A DNA stretch of 64,000 nt from Salminus brasiliensis (lineage: Eukaryota; Chordata; Actinopteri; Characiformes; Bryconidae), in the NCBI RefSeq assembly GCF_030463535.1, contig NC_132894.1:32135625-32199624 (forward strand), in the 5' to 3' direction. Positions 12,201 through 24,297 of the stretch are shown here, one piece after another. The translations under genes were made by a program, and so were the position numbers. A model generated the notes under the pieces. The model did no database searches. It was not told where the DNA came from and saw only the letters and a list, made by a program, of their open reading frames with translations. Positions within the stretch are counted from its first letter, which is position 1. Every line of letters starts with the position of its first letter.

Positions 12201-15200
12201 GTTTAATGCCTGTGAGGCTACCTGTATGCTTAAACACCATTTAGGATTTTTAAAAAAGGATTTATCCCATTTTCTAGATGGAAAACAGGAATAAATGGAT
12301 ACCCATCCTTCAGCGCAGGTGTAAGTCCAGCATAGTATGCTGGTTTCCCTGCTCTAACAGACGTTCTACACCTGACAATTAACAGGTGAGTTTAATCAGG
12401 TGTTCTTGAGCAGGAAAACTGTAGACAAAAACCTGTACAGGCACCCTGTCCTCAAGGACCAGAGTTGTCCATCGCTGCTGTACCGAGCCAGTGACTTTAG
12501 CAGGAAGTTATGCATAATATAGCCAGTACATGTGATCAGTATGATAAAATGTCTCACCTTGAGCCCCGCGCTCCCTGGATTCAACGCCACCCGCCCCAAC
12601 CAATGATAACACAGCACTCCGAGCACGCTCACTTTTAGCATCAGGTTCCTGACAAAGAAGAAGCAGAGCTCAATATAAAATACATGGATCTCTGAGTAGC
12701 CACTATGGCCCAAGTTTGAATCCCAATGTATGCTGGTTTTCCAAAAGATTGCAACTGGCCAATCATTAATTCCCTTATCAGTTGGATGTGTGGCAGAGCC
12801 GAGTAGCCAGCGCTTTGGCTTTGGCGCGTTGGCTGCCCGGAAATCCTGGTGGCTGACTCTGCATGTATCAGAGGATGCATGTGCTAGTCCTCACCCTCCT
12901 AGTGTCAGGAACATTGCTAGAGCTAGGGGGAGCTACGGGTGGGGTTAACTGGGAGAAATAAGGGTACAATTTGATTTTAAAGGGAAACAAAAGGTGGTGT
13001 GTTTAGAGCTGCAAAATGGGGAGTTCCATGTCCAGAACTGGGAACCGCAGGTTTATATAGTTCAGTTAAGAGCTTCAATTAGAAACAGCTTATTCAAACT
13101 TTGTAGAAGTTGTTGTTTTTAAAGAAATGTTGTTTAATGAAATATTGGATAGCTATAGTATTTGTACCAGAGAAGAAAAAATACCCATGCAGGACATTAG
13201 CTTATGCACAGTGTACAGTGTTGTGGACTACCTGAAGATGGCAACGTAATTGCGCTTGCTGGGAGAATCATACTCCTCCATCCAGGCCACAGTGTTGAAA
13301 AAGCCAGGCAGGAGCAGGTTAATGGAGGACACGGCCACCGGGAGCGCCAGCAGGCTAGCCTCCTTCAGCAGGCGACTCTCTGTAGTGTTTGTGGAGGAGA
13401 GAACACGAACCTTCAGGTCCTGAGATAGAGACAAAAACCAACAAGTATACAAATTGAGAAGAAAGCATGAAGGTTCCAAGTGTTCAACCATACATATTTG
13501 TCATTCCATATTCCACCACGCCTGGAGGGAGCGGACATGCACACACAGCTCTGGAATTCAGAGACAGTTGCAGATTACGCATTTCAACTGATGGCAGGAT
13601 ATGTAGCGTCTACAGAGCCAACTTTGCAGGAACAATAGGGGGTGAAGCTAATTAAAAATCAGGAAGGAACATGGCAAATGCATGAGGGCTTCTATAACTG
13701 TAGCGCATTATCCATAACTTTAAGGTACTCCCTTAACAATTTTCAATTAAGTCCGAACCCAGTCCAGTTTGGGCATTTTGTGAGCATTATTCAACTAACA
13801 AGGTAAGATTTTGGCTTTTGAGGGCTTATTTGTAGCAAAATGTTTTTGCCTTTAGATGTGTAATTCTCTCAGTTTCAGTAGCTTCTTAAAGCTGGGGCAC
13901 ACTTACTACGAATGGGCCATAGGGCATGCAGTCAAAGGGACCTAATCAAGGGTGTGTACCCTCGATTGCTTGTTGACTAAATTCACACAGCTGCCTTGTG
14001 TAGTGTTGTATAGGACATATATGCAAGTTTCTTTTTCCGTCTGTGAGCCAGTTTCAACAAAAGCTCCTTTTTGTTTATTGATAAACAGCAAAAACAACAG
14101 TTTTTTTTTATTGCACAACAGATATTTACATATGTATGAAGGCAAGAGGTCACACAGGAAATGTTTTTTTAAGCATGATAAGAAAAAAAGTATTAAATGA
14201 AATGCGAAAATAATAATTAAACAAAAAGAAGTGGTAGCAGTGGTGATCAAGTGGTCAGTGGAGCATTCTGAAGCTGCTATTTTAGAGTAAAATTGCTACA
14301 TAATGTTGTTTAAAAGAGAAAAACCAAAGAACAAGGACACACAGTGTCACGGATGCAAAGCTCTAGAAACCAATCATGTATGTGGTCGCTAGGGACAGTG
14401 GCCCAAGAGATACGAACATCAGACAATGCTGACAGTCCGATGCAACGCCACAGGTGCCATGCTGCAACCGCTTCAGCACTAGATATAAACCAGCCCTTGG
14501 GATTTCAGTGCATCAGAGCTTCAGTGAATTTGCCTGTAGTGTATCATTGTGTAACTCACCTTGTGCATGTGCTCTGAGAAGCAGTAGATGGCATAGGCAC
14601 ATCCCGCAGTGCTGCCGACACATATCGTCCAGGCCAGTAACTGGATGGACACGGTTGCCAGGCGCTGCAGCGCTGAAGACTTCACCTTCTTTCGGTTCAC
14701 CTCCGCCACCAACTCCTATAAACACATACACAGGAGGAAAGGTGTGTATGTTAGTATGATTCAGAAGCCTGTTTTTAAAGCAGCATTATGGAGAATTGTT
14801 TGCTCCTGGGCTCCCACTACAGTTGGGAAGTATAATCTGCACTTCCAGCTACAGCCTAAGGACACTCTTCAGCTACACTTAAGGATATTCCAGGACTTTA
14901 CACAAATATGACTCGGAGGGTTACACAGTTCTGGAGAGCGATGTCCTGCCAGCTTCACCAGAGTTATATTGAGTGTGCTGAGCCTGGGGATGCAACGATA
15001 GAGGCACAATTCTCCCTTTTACAGGTCAGTAGAGCATCCCCATGATTCTGAAGCTGCTATGTTATGGTAAATGTGATCCATAATGTTGTTTTAGATAGAA
15101 AAAATAAATATCAAGAACACACAGTGTTATTGATGCAAAGCATTAGAAGCCAATCGAGTGCTAACAGCTACAGACATACAAACCTTTTTGGTATTTCGCA

Positions 15201-18152
15201 TCTAAAAAAACTGCAAAACAATATAGTACAAGCAGGTCCCCCTAACTAAAGGTGCTGAAAATGCACACTTGAGGGTACTACCCTCCCAAAGTGTATGTGT
15301 GTGTGTGTGTGTGTCTCTTACTTTGAGCTGGGTGGAGATGTTCTCACGCTGCAGCCTGACTGATGATTTCTTGGTCACTTTAAAGTCCCAGGAGCAGAAG
15401 ACCTTCATGGCTAGCAGGCCTTTGGAGCGGTCAATGCGGAAGCTCTGCCCAAACGACTTAGACATGCTGGGGCACAGATGTGTAAAGGCAATGTATTCAT
15501 TTGTGTATTATTAGATACGGTAATATATGGGCGTTATTACTTGGAAAAAGTAAAAGAGTTGTGTTTTCATCTGCATATGAGATGTAAAACAACTGGGTGC
15601 ACCTCACTATTACAATTACACAGAAATGTTGCTCACCTGTAGACGAGGATGATGCAGGTGATGAAGAAGGCTGCTCCAATGGTAAAGAAGTAGGCCAGAG
15701 GCATGTTATAGGACAGGTGAAAGCCACAAGAAGACTGGTTCCTGGCATCACTGCAGGCCTTTGTGAGGGTGTAGTTACTGTAGTAGCCGTAGTACATTAA
15801 AGAGTCTGAGAAATAGCCCTGAGAGAGCAGGAGAATAAGAGAGAGGGGGTTAACATGCTATTGCTATTAATGATAGCTAAAGTAAATAACATTGATTTTT
15901 AAATGCTGCATTCCAGGGCAGGTAAGCTGGGTCTTACCGCCCCAGTGAGCAGCTCAAGGCCGAAGAAGCTGTCTGAGAGGGACAGTGTGGGGGGGCGAAC
16001 TGCCTGGGGGACCACCAGAAACAGGGTCAACACAAGCAGCAGGAAAACATTAAAGAAGATGAGGGTCCTGAGGAAGACAAAGTAGGAGAGGACGCCTGTC
16101 CCGAATCGCCCGCTCACTCGCTTCAGAGCCGTCTGCCACAGCTGGAGAGAGGAGAGGAAGGATAGCCAGCTGTACCAGCTCTGTCTGAAAGCCTGAGGGG
16201 AGGAGTGGAGAGAAAAAAAGGGAGAGAGAAAGAGAGAAAGAAAGATCACAACGTGATCCAATCACCAAAAACATGGTTAAAGCCAGGTATGAACAGGCGT
16301 TCTTTCTCAAAGTCAGCCCAGCTAACTTCCTCTCTTCCCCCACACTGCAACTCAAATTCAGCCCTAGGGACCAGAAAGAAAGTAGAATCTGGACAATGTC
16401 CAGCACTCTTGAGCCTGAAAGCTGAACTTTATAGACCGATTAACTGCTCTGAGGAAATACAACACATTAAAGGTCTGGCCCACTCAGAGAACTACACCAC
16501 TAAAGGGTCTGACGGGCTATCGGAGGGAAGGCGAGGCCAGCAGGAGAAAGAGTTCTGACAGAAATGTGTATTAACAAAAGCCTCAGAGTCGCTATCTGGT
16601 ATTAATTAGTGCTGCATGCTGGGTAATGCACTCACAATGATGATGTAATATTTCAACTGGCTGCAGCAGGGGATCTTGTTGCGGGAGAGCGAGCGGGCAG
16701 TTTTATTCAGGGCTGAACGCCTGCAACAGAAAAGACAGCATGGTTGCAGAACTACGTCCAACACTCACACTACTACCATCCATCAGTGATGGTAAGACCA
16801 AGATACATCATGGCTCAGTTTAATAAGAATAAAGAAGACATTTAAAAGCATAAAAAGGCTAAATAAATAAATAAATACATTGAAAATACATATAATATAC
16901 ATACACTATGTTGACAAAAGTATCTGGACACACCTCTACATCACTGAAATCAGGTGTTTTAATCAGTCCTATTGCCACATGTGTATAAAATTGTTACTAC
17001 TACTACAATGAAGTGAGGTTAAGGGCAAATAAAGAAAGAATGGGTGGTTCTAAATAGCTCACTGAATTACAGCTTGGTTCTGTAATAGGATGCCACCAAC
17101 TCGCCAACAACTCAGTCCATGACAAACTCTTCCCTTTTAGATATTCCACAATCAACTGTGAGTGGCATTGGTAAGTGGAAGCGTTTAGGAACCACAGAAA
17201 CTCAGCAACAAAGCATGAGACCATGCAAAGTTAGTCAGTCAGCGAGTGCTGAGGAGCATAGTGTTTAAATTTCTCCAGCGCTCCAAACCTGCTGTTAGGG
17301 GGACCAACTCTATATTAATGGCTATGGATTTAAAATGGAATGTCATAAAAGCTCCTGTAGGTGTAATGTGTAGGTGTCCCAATACTTTTGTCTATATAGT
17401 GTATATTAATACACATAATATACATACAATTCAAAATACAAAGCGCAATAACCTGCTACATACTACAAAAAAGTGCTATAGTGTATCTATCTATGTACTA
17501 ACACTCATTCAGTCCCTGGCAGCCTAAAACCAACATGAAACAGCTTCAGTTATGAAGGCCAGTTGTTCACATAGATAAGCTGTTAAAGGAAAAGTTCAGC
17601 AAAAAAATCAAATATATAAAATAATAGCATGCTTTATAACTGAACCCATGCCAAATTAATTTTAGCCATGCTGGTTAATAATAGTTTTTTATTTTTACTG
17701 TTTACATAGCTCTTAAATGGATTTTGGCAATTAAGTGTGTATTTATGATTATGATAAGATTAAAAATTGGTGAGCATCTAAGTCCAGTGTTTCTTAGCAA
17801 TGTTAGCCTTGCTTTTCCTATTGTAAACTAAATAAGCAAACTTAATAAACAGATAATAAACACAAATAATGTCTTAGCTAATTGACTGTGATCAATCACG
17901 CTCATTTTTTTTCATCTATTCATTTCAAATATCATGGAAGGTTTAAACTAGGTCATTCTGAAGTATTGCTCAAAAGAAAACGGCAACAATGAGAAGACAA
18001 TGGGACTGTGAGTGCCTGTATTGCTATACCTCAGTTCCCACTTCTCCTGCAGGCTCAACGGAATGGCTCTCAACATGCGCACACGGTCATTTTCAGACAG
18101 GTTCTGCAAGTTGTTGACCAAACGTTCCCTTTTATTCTCTACACAGACAAAA

Positions 18153-18194
<42 letters not shown>

Positions 18195-21158
18195 TTAGTC
18201 ACATATTCTACTAATGGCACCACACACAGGCTTTTCACATCCACTACTCATTACGTTTGCTCACACATAAAAAGCATACACACTAAAGCTCTATTAGACC
18301 TGGAAGCCCTTTAGGACCAGCTCATTTGGGGGATGTTTGTAATAAAATATTTATATTCAATAAAACTCTTGTATCTTTACAGCAATAAAATTACTGCTGA
18401 ATGAGCAGGTTTCCAGACTCACCGAGTTGCTCAGCACAATAAGACACTATGGCCCGAGGACCGCAAGTTCAATTGCTGGGTCATGCTGCTTCACCATCAG
18501 CAGCCGAAAAATTAGAGTGCACAACTGGCTGTGCTCTCTCTGAGTGAGTAGATGGCGCTCTCTCCCCTCATCACTCCCATTGTGAAGCTGACTGATACAG
18601 GCATCTGTTGGCTGATGTTCAGAGCTAGCTGTGTTGGGTACCTAGTGATGCTGCACTGGCGGCAGTTTGAAAAGAGGCGGTGGCTGACTTTATCTGTATC
18701 TGAGGATTTAAATCACCACCTAAATCCAACCCACCCCACCCACAAGGCTCTCTTACCCTCCCTGTCGAAGTTCCCAGCGTCTGTCTCTACGCGGTAGCCA
18801 CAGATGCTGGGCCTGGCGGAGCGAGAGAAGGAGCGGATGGAGGGACGGCTCTGTCTGCGCCTGCACAGCTGCATGGTGCGGTTATAATACTGTGAGAGGA
18901 TCGCTCCACGGCTGCGTCCTGGAACAGAGAGAGAAAAAGGAGAAGAGATTCAGAGGACTGGAGAATCCAAAGACGGCTTTACACTCGTAACAATTTGGGT
19001 GCTACAAAGGGTTCTTTGAGCGATGCCACAGAAGAGCCATTTTTAGAAAAGAGCATGAAGAGTATGAAGAACCTTTAAACTGTTAAATAAACTTTAACTT
19101 TATATAAACTTTAAACCTATAAAGGTTCTTTACACATAGGTCTCCTGTACAAAAATGGTTCTTTATGGGATGAAAAATGGTTAATCTGTGGCATCATTCT
19201 AAGAACCCTTTGGAGTGTAGTCCTAGTTCAGTGGTCATCCACCTAGCTCCTGGAGATGTTTTCATGCTTTTCAGCTATAGAAAATCCAGACTATGTCCAG
19301 CTCTGTGATGTTTTGGAGCTTTTCTTTTGAAGAGCATCACTTCCAGCCAGACAGGGCCCTCAGTTTTGCCCATATTTATAGGGCTTTAAAGAGGGCTTAT
19401 TTATGTATTTTTATTATTATAGAGAAATTTGTTGTCAGCAGCTTTTTATTTGGATGTGTGTGAAGGCTCATCCTTTCGCTGCTGTTTCCAACTTACCTAG
19501 CATCTGACTGGCTTCAGCTACATGGCCCAGCTCAACATTATATACGTTTGGACCAAAACCAACTATCTCAACAACAGTTACCACCACAGATTGCGTCATC
19601 ACTGAATGGAGTGATTTGCTGGATTTCCTTAGAAAGCACAATCCCATCTGGCACAGGTCCAACTTCTAAACCAGTTCTGGCCTGTTTCCAGTTGGGTGAT
19701 GATCGGTTCTGTAGCTATTTCAGGTCTGGTGGACACATCTGTTCAGTAGGGAAACTGCCTGACTTGCAGCTCACTTTCAGTTCCCCAAACAGGTGTATAA
19801 TCAGATACAGTGAAACAGGTCCAGTGATAAAAATATGCGCAGTATAAAAAGTATGCCCTGGTACAGGCAGAAGCAAACACTTATGAAAACAGTAATGAGG
19901 TAGAACACACTGACCTTTGGCACACATTTTATCAAGCACATCTTTTTTTGTTTGCACTGTTTTGTTTGTAACGTGTAGTTGTTGTGGGCATAGTATGACT
20001 GTGTGCCATTTTGGGATTTAGGCTGAGTGCTGAGCCCGTAGTAAGTATTTACTTAATAGCTTAAAGTATAAAGAGAGCTGAAATTAGGTCACCGAGGGTA
20101 AGGTAAGATGTGTACACTAAACAAATAACCTAATACTGGTATTAAAGTAGGGCTGTGTATTGGCAGGAACCTGGTGACACAATATGTCTCATAATACAGG
20201 GGTTACAATTTAATATTTTGAGGTACAGATTATTTTTTTATTATAAATTTTGAGAAAACTGTCACAGCCTAAAAAAAAAAAAAACACACCATCATCTGCA
20301 TAAAATTTGAGTAAAAGAAAAGTTGAACAGTGGGATCTGAGGACAGAATACAACACTAAAATCTAGCAGTTAATCAATCTTTATATGTAACATAATAATT
20401 AATGTAAGCATTATTAATGAATGCTTCGAGGATCAATACAATCCAACAATAATAACAACACTGTAATATATAAATAATGACAAATTGCATAAACACTATT
20501 TCTCTTTTGGCACTTTCCCTCAGCAAGTGACTAGAACTTCACTTTCTAAACACATCTAAATGACCTAAAGAAACATTATGCATTTACCTTAAAATTACCT
20601 GTTGAATCATGTCGATGCTCTAGTGACTGTAATAGGGAGTACTGCGTCTCTGTAATTGCCACTCCAGGCCGAAATGCTGCTACTGCGCTATTGGACTTGT
20701 GAAGTATTATTTCACGACCTCTCACCAGAAATCAGAGTGTCATATTTGTGTAAAATCCTGAAAAATTACTCTACCGCCTCAGTCCACATACTTCTTTACC
20801 TTCCGCTACATGCCGCCTCCGAATCTCTCAGCTTGTGAACAAATGCACAGGCACAGCTGTCCATGAAGGGGTGCTCAAAGCAAGATTTGTGTTTACGGCA
20901 GTGGAGTAAAAGATCATTTCACTCCCCAACTCTAGGGGGAGCCCAGGAGTAAACCATAGGAATTCTTGCATAATGCTGCTTTAATGTATTGGTCTTAAGT
21001 GGTGACTGTGGTGGACAGGCAGCACTCACCGATAGTACGGCTCGGCATGGAGGAGAGCACTCTGAGAGTGGCTGAAGACCAGCACTGCTCCACCAGTGCA
21101 TTATCCTCGCAAACACCTGCACAACTGCCTTCACTACACAGGGATGGGAAATCATCTG

Positions 21159-21197
<39 letters not shown>

Positions 21198-21358
21198 TAC
21201 ACAGTCAATGATCTATTCACAGACACAATTGATTAAAGAAGTCTACAATTTATAGTTATCAAACACCTGGTTTGGTAAATCAGTGCTTAATGATGGAAAA
21301 TAAGGTGAACTGATGATGGAATTGAACACACCACAGTTCCTGACATTATCTAAAAATG

Positions 21359-21400
<42 letters not shown>

Positions 21401-21542
21401 CTCTGGTCTCCTCCTCTAGATCCAGTGAACCCAACTCCATTGTCTCTGTGTGGTTTAGGTCCTCGCTCTGCTCATAAATCAGCTGAGTGAAGGAGTCATG
21501 AACCCTTTCTTCATCCAGAGGACTCCTAGAGCACAACAATCA

Positions 21543-21580
<38 letters not shown>

Positions 21581-24297
21581 TTGCATTTAGTGTGTAACAG
21601 TGTGTTTTGCCCAAAAATCCAATTCACACAATTTCCCCCACAACCGGTGTCTGAAGTTTTCGACATCAGTTTTGCACAGAAGCTACAAGGCTAACGCAGT
21701 TCTCAGACAATGGACGTTCACAGATCTGATAAATAGCATCAGAAAAACTGCTTCCCTATCACACACATCTCTCAAACCAAACAGACTTGCTTATGTGGTT
21801 TCACACAGTCGAGTAGTCAGACAACTCGAAGGCAGAGACACATTTTGAGCTGTCTGATTGTGCAAGTTTACAGACAACAGTGTGTCAGGCAGTGTCAGAA
21901 AACACATTAGCAAGTCAACACTCCTTAATTAGACGGTTCTTTAGGGGTTCAAAACCCTTTGTATGACTACAGATTTTCTTGCACCAGACTGATGGAGAAC
22001 TTGCTGCAGATGGTTCTACATAGCTCTACTATTGTAACGATGTCTAGCTTATGTCTTCTAACAAGTGAGAATTTGAGAATTTCCCCACTGTGGGACTAAT
22101 AAAGGATTATCTTATCGTATCTTATCTTAAGTGCTATATAGGACCATTTTCAAAACGGTTCTATATAGAACCATCTACAGGACATTCTCCATTAATCTAA
22201 AGAACCCTTTCATGAAGCTTTAAAAGAGCACTTGAATCACAAAAAGGGTTCTTTGAATGTTTGTTGTTGGTTCTTTACTAAAGTACCCTTGAAGAACCAG
22301 AATCCTTTGTTAAGTGTGCACTCTTAAAAATAGAGGAACGTCCAGTGGCTTTTCAAATGATCCCAGAAGAACCACTTTTGATTCCATAAAGAACCAGGTT
22401 TGTTAAACATGCTTAAAACCCTTTACTTCAAGGGAAGGATCTTCAAACATTAAAAGCTTCTTCACACATTTAAAAACGTCTTCACACTCGCATTTCTATT
22501 GCAAGCATGAGCTGGCTTTCCTGAAAGCATCTGAGCACAAAGAAGAATCTTAACTGGTCAAGCGAAATCATTCTAAACACTCTCTCTCCCAGGCCACTGG
22601 ATCCTGATGCTTTTCAGAGAAAACCTGGTCATAGTTGGTATGTCTGTGGATGGAGCATGGGCAGCTCAGCCTAAATAAGGATACTGGACTAACAGAAGAA
22701 CCACAGTCACACATCTTCAGTGCCCATAACAAAAGGAAGTGAGTTGCACATGATGGCGTCAAGTCATCGGTCACATGCTCAGGGCTTCAGCTGGGACACA
22801 AACAAATTGCTAACAATCAGACTCAAAACAAAGGGCTTTCTCTGCTGAGGCTTGGGGGCCGTGCCTCTTCTGCAGCCCCTCGGAAAACAAAGAAGAGTGG
22901 GAAATCAGGCCCTGCATGCGAGCACAGAGTTTTATCCGGCTCTATGGAAGACTGTAAACAATGCCAGGACACTTTCATGAACTGCTGCACAGATAACACA
23001 GGAAGAAGTGGAGGGAGGCAGAATTGCTCCACACTTTACAGAGTTTGCAGAATTGCCAAGATGCATCCTCTTAAAGGTATAGTTCAGCAAAAATTCTATT
23101 TAATGTGGTTTATCACCTACCTCAGATGCAGTCCATCGAGCAAAACATGTATGACACCTGCCATGTGCTTTTTTAGTTTTGAACATGAGATGCTATGCTA
23201 ATATTGCTAACAAACACTGGACTTAAACTGTCACCAATCTACTCTTGTTAAATACTCACCCAAATCTTTGCTTAAAAAATGAAACAAAATGCTACATACA
23301 AAACTATATAGACTTTTTTTTAAGCATTTAAACTTTATTTGGAGCAGTTAAGGCTCTGCATAGTTTTTTTGTCGATATTTCAGGCAGCTGGGTACTGCTA
23401 TTATAATGCTATATAATACTATAATGCTATATAATGGTATTTCTGGTTCAGTATTTATTTATTTTAAATTCTGGAAGAAAAGACAACATTATTATTTTGT
23501 TGTTGTATCGAAATTGGTATTGACAATCATATAATATTTTGTGGTATTAGTATCTACCACCAGAATTCTGTTATTGTGACGTCCCTAATTTATTTATTTT
23601 TATTTATCAATCCCACCTGGAAGGCCAAACACCCAAACCCCATTCATGTGAACTCCCCCTATCAAGGATGAAGACCAGCAAATGCCTCCTCCGACACAAC
23701 TAAAGCCACCCAATCACTGCATCTTTTAAACAGCCACAGCGGTAGAATTCCAATACTGACACGCTCTGGCTCTGGCTCTGGCTCTGTACAGCTTATTGAT
23801 ATCACATCTTACTCCCAAGAAAGACACACTCCCTTGTGGATGATGGGTGAGGAGAAGCTGATCATTCAAGTGCAGAAATACCCAGATCCCAGAGTGGGTT
23901 AAGAGACATTTTTGTGTTTGCATGTTTGTATTAAGAAGAGACTAGTGACAGTCTTAATCCAGTGATTGTTAGCAACATTAGCCTAGCATCTCCAGGTCTA
24001 AACTAACGAAGCAAACTTCAGTTACCTTGGATGATCGACTGCACCTGGAGTCTGTGATGAATCACGTTAACTGATTTATTTCGCTGAACTTATTGTTGCG
24101 TGGGTTAGCTAGCAGCAGCTACAATCCAAATGGTTGGTTGGTCCTAACAGTGTGCACATATCGGATAGAGTCATCATGTTTCTGAATATTTCAAAAAACA
24201 AACAAACAAACATTAAAACCAATTGAAATTATACTTACTCCAGTCCCGTCTCAATGAAGTGGGCATCTGCGTCGAAACTCACACTACGGGCCGCCAT
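8052..24297 (-). CDS. tmc6: TMC6 (EVER1-like) transmembrane channel-like protein
   Basis: Multi-pass membrane protein of the TMC family. Mammalian TMC6 sits in the ER and forms a complex with TMC8, CIB1 and the zinc transporter ZnT1; loss causes epidermodysplasia verruciformis. Twenty coding exons in transcript order: 24297-24239, 21525-21401, 21155-21030, 18918-18757, 18138-18030, 16720-16636, 16192-15938, 15818-15637, 15466-15322, 14715-14560, 13419-13232, 12648-12558, 12133-12036, 11626-11531, 11426-11351, 11242-11109, 10204-10028, 9485-9407, 9319-9224, 8069-8052. All junctions keep frame, giving 818 aa (human TMC6 is about 805). Start [14 protein letters not shown]; the N-terminal part is cytosolic and Arg/Ser-rich. 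The TMC signature is [13 protein letters not shown]. Hydrophobic segments include [35 protein letters not shown] and [16 protein letters not shown]. The tail ends in a five-residue exon, DSSYS. Teleosts may have two tmc6 copies; paralogue not assigned. Confidence 0.95.
8287..8665 (+). mobile_element. tRNA-derived SINE-like repeat, family 1
   Basis: The head GTGGTCCAACAGACTAAG and the B-box-like GGTCGAATCCCGGGTCATG look tRNA-derived. They are followed by AGCAGCCAGATCCCGAGAGAGCACAATTGG-type sequence and a region ending in TG/TA repeats. Related copies lie at about 12690-12965, 18420-18735, 34655-34850 and 39190-39385, and inverted at about 38290-38560 and 47080-47300. Confidence 0.75.
9153..9217 (+). 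repeat. (GT)n abutting a tmc6 splice donor
   Basis: About 32 GT units on the plus strand, so CA repeats in the tmc6 transcript. They begin directly after the donor of the penultimate coding exon (donor at 9223-9218). Similar short CA tracts follow the donors at 15321-15317 and 21400-21399. Confidence 0.95.
9796..9960 (+). mobile_element. Tc1/mariner-type MITE fragment, family 2
   Basis: Begins with the family signature TTTGGACAAAAGTATTGGG and continues with the shared internal GGCTTTT...ACTAGATT...GGAGCACTGCTG segment seen in the longer copies at 27215-27600 and 51382-51815. The right end is missing. Confidence 0.7.
12690..12965 (+). mobile_element. SINE-like repeat, family 1 copy
   Basis: It shares the AGTTTGAATCCCA B-box-like stretch and the downstream GGCTGACTCTGCATGTATC / CTAGGGGGAGCTACGGGTG segment with the copies at 8287 and 18420. 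It lies in a tmc6 intron just upstream, in transcript sense, of the exon 12648-12558. Confidence 0.65.
14245..15160. repeat. Related repeat copies flanking a tmc6 exon
   Basis: Two direct copies, at about 14250-14383 and 15020-15155, share GATTCTGAAGCTGCTAT-like starts, ATAATGTTGTTT, and AACACACAGTGT followed by ATGCAAAGC. They flank the tmc6 exon 14715-14560. The right one is joined to a segment with GCAGCATTATGGAGAATT (14780), a motif that returns at 20585-20985, 58190-58392 and 61165-61280 and so marks a dispersed family. Confidence 0.65.
16905..17403. mobile_element. Full-length Tc1/mariner-type MITE, family 2
   Basis: The left end is ACACTATGTTGACAAAAGT and the right end is the inverse complement of a near-identical ACACTATATAGACAAAAGT. 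About 0.5 kb, with no transposase frame. This is the best complete copy in the window; others at 9796, 27215, 30410, 36905, 40545, 51382 and 56365 are fragments or carry insertions. Confidence 0.85.
18157..18190 (+). repeat. (CA)n upstream of a tmc6 acceptor
   Basis: About 17 CA units on plus, so TG in the tmc6 transcript. They lie about 20 bases before the acceptor of the exon 18138-18030, with a T-rich stretch between. Confidence 0.9.
18420..18735 (+). mobile_element. SINE-like repeat, family 1 copy
   Basis: Shares GCTCAGCACAATAAGACACTA, CAAGTTCAATTGCTGGGTCATG and the TCAGCAGCC ... AGAGTGCACAACTGGC block with the copy at 8287. It ends next to the tmc6 exon 18918-18757, directly 3' of it in transcript sense. 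Confidence 0.65.
18985..19220. mobile_element. MITE-like copy, 7399-type family
   Basis: Contains GGGTTCTTTGAGCGATGCC and ends with AAGAACCCTTTGGAGTGTA, an imperfect inverted pair like the 7399 element. In a tmc6 intron. Confidence 0.65.
20585..20985. repeat. Dispersed repeat ending in CATAATGCTGCTTTAA
   Basis: Right end is CATAATGCTGCTTTAATG, as in the copy at 58190-58392. Internally it has GTGTAAAATCCTG..AAAATTACTCTACC.GCCTCAGTCC, matched at 58230. The inverse complement of the end is also found at 14775. In a tmc6 intron. Confidence 0.65.
21160..21193 (+). repeat. (CA)n at the 3' end of tmc6 intron 2
   Basis: Reads (TG)n in the tmc6 transcript and ends five bases before the acceptor of exon 21155-21030. 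It is complementary to the tract at 21362-21398, at the other end of the same 245-base intron. Confidence 0.95.
21362..21398 (+). repeat. (TG)n at the 5' end of tmc6 intron 2
   Basis: Reads (CA)n in the tmc6 transcript and starts immediately after the donor GT (21400-21399) of exon 21525-21401. Confidence 0.95.
21543..21582 (+). repeat. (CA)n at the 3' end of tmc6 intron 1
   Basis: Reads (TG)n in the tmc6 transcript, about 17 bases before the acceptor of exon 21525-21401. That 125-base exon is thus framed by TG upstream and CA downstream. Confidence 0.95.
21930..22460. mobile_element. Nested MITE-like copies and a retroposon tail
   Basis: It contains repeated GGTTCTTT / AAGAACC blocks and a CACTCTTAAAAATAGAGG end (22320) of the 7399-type family. 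Between them, at about 22075-22135, is CCACTGTGGGACTAATAAAGG followed by (TTATC)n, a 3' tail type common on fish retroposons. An inverted tail of the same type lies at 31396-31460. Confidence 0.6.
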
